From Sphingobacteriia bacterium (GTDB lineage Bacteria; Bacteroidota; Bacteroidia; Bacteroidales; UBA7960): a DNA stretch of 64,000 bases. Every line of letters starts with the position of its first letter. Position 1 is the first letter of the stretch. The stretch spans positions 25,589 to 89,588 of the forward strand of contig JAABRR010000021.1 in assembly GCA_011390785.1 (NCBI GenBank), in the 5' to 3' direction. Positions 61,219-64,000 of this stretch are shown piece after piece. Made by a program: the position numbers and the translations under genes. The notes under the pieces were generated by a model that did no database searches, was not told where the DNA came from, and worked only from the letters and a program-made list of their open reading frames with translations.

Positions 61219-61743
61219 TTATACCGTTAAATCGTTTTCTGCCTGAATTTCCATCCCTCTTTTAAAAATAACGGCAATTACAAATAAAATACCGGCCAAA
61301 TATAAAAATTCGGTGCCCCCACCCTCATAAACAAAATGAACCTGCTTTAAAAGCCATTTTGCATACATATTTATGATAATGGCAGTTATGCCGATTTGTA
61401 AACTAATACCGCTCAGTTTGGCTATCAGATTGGCAATGTCCTCATTGAAAGGATTAGCCATATTGAGTTTTGAAATAATCCTTATTACCTGATAAAACAA
61501 ATACGCTTTCAGGCCGGAAAGGAATATAATAAGACCAGCCATAACCACGTATTGCCCCTGGTTGAAAGCCAGAAGTTCAGATAAATTTAAACCCATATAC
61601 AAGTCACTTGCCCCATCAGCATTAATAAAAAGGCTAACAAAGAAAGAGATAAACATAGCACCTGTTTTGATGCATAATCCAATAAATACAATCCAGGACA
61701 AAACCTTCAGGATTTCGAGAATTTGTTTTGCGTTCATTTTCAT
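61219..61743 (-). CDS. DUF2975 membrane protein
   Basis: A 174-residue protein with four hydrophobic segments (VLSWIVFIGLCIKTGAMFIS, YVVMAGLIIFLSGLKAYLFY, ISLQIGITAIIINMYAKWLL and YLAGILFVIAVIFKRGME). The charged end of the fourth, RGMEIQAEND, is the typical DUF2975 C terminus that precedes an XRE regulator gene. The two genes form a known conserved pair with no settled function. A TAATTTCG-like box upstream could be its promoter. Confidence 0.85.
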   Translation of the reverse strand: MKMNAKQILEILKVLSWIVFIGLCIKTGAMFISFFVSLFINADGASDLYMGLNLSELLAFNQGQYVVMAGLIIFLSGLKAYLFYQVIRIISKLNMANPFNEDIANLIAKLSGISLQIGITAIIINMYAKWLLKQVHFVYEGGGTEFLYLAGILFVIAVIFKRGMEIQAENDLTV

Positions 61744-62093
61744 AATTTTTAAAGTTTACGCGAAATTAAACAAATAATTATTGATAAACAATAAATAAAG
61801 ATTATTATTCGGGAATTTTGTTATGGGGATTATGTAAATCGGATTTTGGATATACCGCCCATTTTGTGCCACCCAAACCAGATATTACCTTTCCCGGCAA
61901 GCCAAAAGTTGAAATAAGAGACCATGCCTTTACAGCCCCCTTTGTCTATATTTTCCTATATAATAGCCAGATTCCGGCTCCGAGGCCATACTTACAGTTA
62001 ACCGCCCTATGCGATACCCACAGGTAAGTTGGTGTTAAAGTCCTTGTTTGTTTATTTGGTGGGGAAATTTACTTGATTATGGCCAGTACATCG
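61744..62093. other. Intergenic region, possible degraded sequence
   Basis: A 350-bp stretch. The part 61850-62040 has a clearly higher G+C than its surroundings and contains short frames in both directions (for example a plus-strand frame 61818-62027), none with a recognised domain or a ribosome site. It may be a gene or element relic. Confidence 0.35.
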
Positions 62094-62573
62094 TTATTCT
62101 CTTATTCCAACTATCTTATATGTATCATATCCTCCTATACCATAACCAAATTGTAGATTTATTTCAATCGTATCATGTCCTTTATAAAATCCTGAAAAAC
62201 TATTATGACCTCCATAAGGAAACTCCGGTAAAGATAAGTCTCCATTTGATGAAATTATTGGATAAATAGTTTTACTAATTGTATCGCCTTTATCATCAAC
62301 ACCAATAATTGAATTACCAAATTCAATTTTCATTCGATTTGTATCGTATTTTTCAACTTCATTGATAACATGATTTGTATCGATGTTTATGGGTTTCCAA
62401 CCATCAATGCAGGGAAAGAGCGTGTCATAACACATTACCATCGTGCTTTTAACTGTGGTAAGCTTAAATAATCCAGCATATGGTGTTCTAAAATCTTCTT
62501 CATGTGGGACATTCCCTTTTTCACAGCCAAATGTATAAAGACTCAAAACAACCAATAAAATGCTTCTTTTCAT
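62094..62573 (-). CDS. Hypothetical lipoprotein
   Basis: A 159-residue lipoprotein from the ATG at 62573 (MKRSILLVVLSLYTFGC, lipobox TFGC). A start four codons earlier is also possible. The mature part has alternating beta strands with two cysteines in VMCYDTLFPCIDG, and ends IEINLQFGYGIGGYDTYKIV. No family is recognised. It has no co-directional neighbour close by. Confidence 0.65.
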   Translation of the reverse strand: MKRSILLVVLSLYTFGCEKGNVPHEEDFRTPYAGLFKLTTVKSTMVMCYDTLFPCIDGWKPINIDTNHVINEVEKYDTNRMKIEFGNSIIGVDDKGDTISKTIYPIISSNGDLSLPEFPYGGHNSFSGFYKGHDTIEINLQFGYGIGGYDTYKIVGIRE

Positions 62574-62787
62574 TTCAGTTTGCAATTAAAATTTGTTTTG
62601 CACCAATTGGTTCTTCCTTGACCATTCCGGGCGGTTCTGTTTTCCAATAAAATTCTGGTTTATGGTTTACATAGTTAGTTATTTTAAATACCGGATTAAA
62701 TATAACCTGTTTTTTAATCCTTTAAATGCAGTTAAATAAAAAGGGAATTATTGATTTATGATGTTTAGCCAGGTTGCCGGGTTTTAC

Positions 62788-62856
62788 CTTTCGTAAATAA
62801 CTGTTTTGAAGACAAGCCCAACGCAGTAATTGGCGTTTTCTTGCAAGCAATATATA
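62788..62856 (+). repeat. Dispersed intergenic repeat, copy 3
   Basis: It shares cgtaaataactgttttgaag, gacaagc, aacgc, attggcgtt and cttgcaagc with the copies at 19634 and 40161. A stem AACGC/GCGTT (with an outer CAAG/CTTG) encloses an 8-base core. The rest of the 400-bp gap 62586-62985 shows no gene. Confidence 0.75.
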
Positions 62857-62985
62857 GTAATTTGCCGCCAAAGACCAAAGAAGGACAAGGGTTAAGTTAG
62901 TCTAAAATTCTTGCAAATATATAAAAATAAAGTAATAACTTATTGATAATCTTCTATTTGAGTATTCAACAAAACTGTTACCATT

Positions 62986-63114
62986 ATGAAAAAGTATTAC
63001 TTCTCTTTTGGATTATGGACAATATTGATTCTGTTTCTACACTCCTGCCAGAATGTTGCTGATACAAGTGACATAAATAATGCCCACTCCTTACTCAATC
63101 TAACCCAATCCTGA
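62986..63114 (+). pseudogene. Orphan lipoprotein N terminus
   Basis: A 42-residue frame, MKKYYFSFGLWTILILFLHS followed by CQNVADTSDINNAHS, has a clear lipoprotein signal peptide with lipobox FLHSC. It stops after only 22 mature residues and overlaps the end of the convergent GH38-like gene by 20 bases. It looks like the head of a longer lipoprotein gene cut off by a rearrangement, although a very short real lipoprotein is possible. Confidence 0.45.
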
Positions 63115-64000
63115 AAAACCTACCCTCATAAGGTTTGATTACGCCAGGCAGATCAGAACGTGTGGTTCCGGTAACATCTGCAGGTGTTATCTTCAGCGAT
63201 TGCTGGCTGAAGCCATTGACAAGCTGCAGGGTAGCGGGTTGGCCATTGGTTTCGCGTACGTGGAGAAGGGCCGATTTGCCATCTTGCGATGGGGTGGCAC
63301 TAACAAGCAGAATATTTTCGGGCCAGTTGGTGATCCACGACCGGGTGTGGTTGCTGTCGCCGGTGCCACCGCCGGGCAGCACCCTGGCAAGGAAGGGCGT
63401 ACGGTGTCCCCATCCGAATTTAACGGCATCCTGACTGTCATCGCTGTTTTGACTGGTAATGGCATAGTTCCATTCCATCCCGCCACGCTGTTCGGCGTTG
63501 AAGTTGGTTACCCAGTAGTTGTTCATGGGCCAGCCGTAGATGTGGGTGGTTTCAGGGGTGGCGCCGGCTTTGTATCTTCCGGTGTTGATGCCACCAAACT
63601 GCATCAGGGGTATCTCGGCTGAGCTGATAACGATCTGTGCTTCGCCATTGTGCAGCCTGGCGTAGTTTTGCACAGTATTCCAGTCGTTGGCCGAACCAGG
63701 GATCTGATCGATGCCGGCACGGATCTCACCCCCCTGCACATCGAAGGAGAGCTGGCCATTTTCCAGGGCAAAGGGAAACGCATTGTATAGTCCTTCGGGA
63801 TCGGTGATCATGCTTTTTTCTATATGATAAGCCAGATCGATGCGCTTGGTGGTATTGAATATGCGTATCTCAAAATCATAATACTCATCATCTATGGCCG
63901 CGGGGGTATTGCCTTTGAAATGGAGGGTATTCCATATCTGGCCTTCTTCGTAAGCTTCCAGCCACACTTTTTCAAGCGGTTCGCGGGTAAAGTTGGCCAG
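63095..64000 (-). CDS. GH38-like alpha-mannosidase C-terminal part, 5' partial
   Basis: The minus-strand frame is open to the right edge, so 301 residues of the C terminus are visible. They contain YNAFPFALENGQLSFDVQGG, IPGSANDWNTVQNYARLHN, IPLMQFGGINTGRY and PMNNYWVTNF, which resemble the C-terminal beta domains of GH38 alpha-mannosidases that complete the active site. The catalytic N-terminal domain would lie beyond the window. A GTG at 63967 is not a real start. The G+C content is higher than in most of the window. Confidence 0.5.
   Translation of the reverse strand: MANFTREPLEKVWLEAYEEGQIWNTLHFKGNTPAAIDDEYYDFEIRIFNTTKRIDLAYHIEKSMITDPEGLYNAFPFALENGQLSFDVQGGEIRAGIDQIPGSANDWNTVQNYARLHNGEAQIVISSAEIPLMQFGGINTGRYKAGATPETTHIYGWPMNNYWVTNFNAEQRGGMEWNYAITSQNSDDSQDAVKFGWGHRTPFLARVLPGGGTGDSNHTRSWITNWPENILLVSATPSQDGKSALLHVRETNGQPATLQLVNGFSQQSLKITPADVTGTTRSDLPGVIKPYEGRFFRIGLD

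Noticed and set aside
61818..62027. 69-codon plus-strand frame in the 61744-62093 gap
   Set aside because: No ribosome site or family signal; composition does not separate it from the broken frames on the other strand.
62986..63114. A CRISPR, tRNA or IS boundary near the right edge
   Set aside because: No repeats with regular spacing, no cloverleaf and no transposase frame were found.

Overview
The window comes from a member of the Bacteroidota, most likely class Bacteroidia in the broad sense. The evidence is gliding-motility genes gldE and gldD, type IX secretion (T9SS) C-terminal sorting domains on two very large or secreted proteins, a PorV-like outer membrane protein, a C25 (gingipain-type) peptidase, many lipoproteins, promoters matching the Bacteroidota -7 motif TAnnTTTG, and GPH/MFS sugar transporters. 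A lycopene cyclase suggests carotenoid pigments. The order cannot be fixed from the sequence. No tRNA, rRNA, CRISPR array, prophage or intact insertion sequence was found.

Layout. 1-10200: end of a coiled-coil protein, pheT, deoC, a PF14907-type nucleotidyltransferase, gldE-gldD with a second CNNM/CBS protein, and a FetAB-type ABC exporter pair. 10500-16400: a lipoprotein, crtY, an OmpR-type regulator and kinase followed by a YgiW/YdeI-type OB-fold protein, then small envelope proteins, with a decayed second copy of the ygiW 3' end. 16400-22430: a DNA glycosylase of the AlkD type, an operon of a membrane protein, a GyrI/TEX264-like protein and two alpha/beta hydrolases, a large lipoprotein esterase, and a palindromic intergenic element. 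22500-35450: a carbohydrate block on the plus strand holding a 1218-residue cytosolic GH13-type protein, a sugar-porter MFS, a 1145-residue GH94/GH149-like phosphorylase candidate, a lipoprotein GH17 beta-1,3-glucanase, two GPH transporters and the relic of a lipoprotein gene. It has no SusC/SusD pair. 35450-40000: DUF429, an ATP-cone/nuclease fusion, a small hydrolase, prfB with a programmed +1 frameshift, and a nitroreductase. 40000-51500: intergenic repeats, a PorV2-like protein with a giant C25 peptidase, a tandem-repeat protein, NUDIX, OsmC, a truncated DUF2281 protein and an AsmA-like protein. 51700-60800: a secreted T9SS GH13 amylase facing a five-gene minus-strand operon of three exported Gfo/Idh/MocA oxidoreductases, an ApbE-like flavinyltransferase and a PmoA-family protein. 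61000-64000: an XRE/DUF2975 pair, a lipoprotein, a lipoprotein relic, and the end of a GH38-like glycosidase.

How the genes work together. The strongest functional unit is the glucan block: the surface GH17 would cut beta-1,3-glucan, the GPH carriers would import oligosaccharides, and the large phosphorylase-like enzyme would release sugar phosphate in the cytosol. The GH13 proteins add alpha-glucan capacity. The Gfo/Idh operon looks like a second, oxidative sugar-modifying unit in the periplasm or envelope.

The most notable signals outside the genes are a roughly 65-bp intergenic repeat present three times (one copy with its core reversed), several palindromic elements, and TAnnTTTG promoter boxes that argue for shorter gene starts at several loci. 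Family names are from reading motifs by eye; no database search was run.
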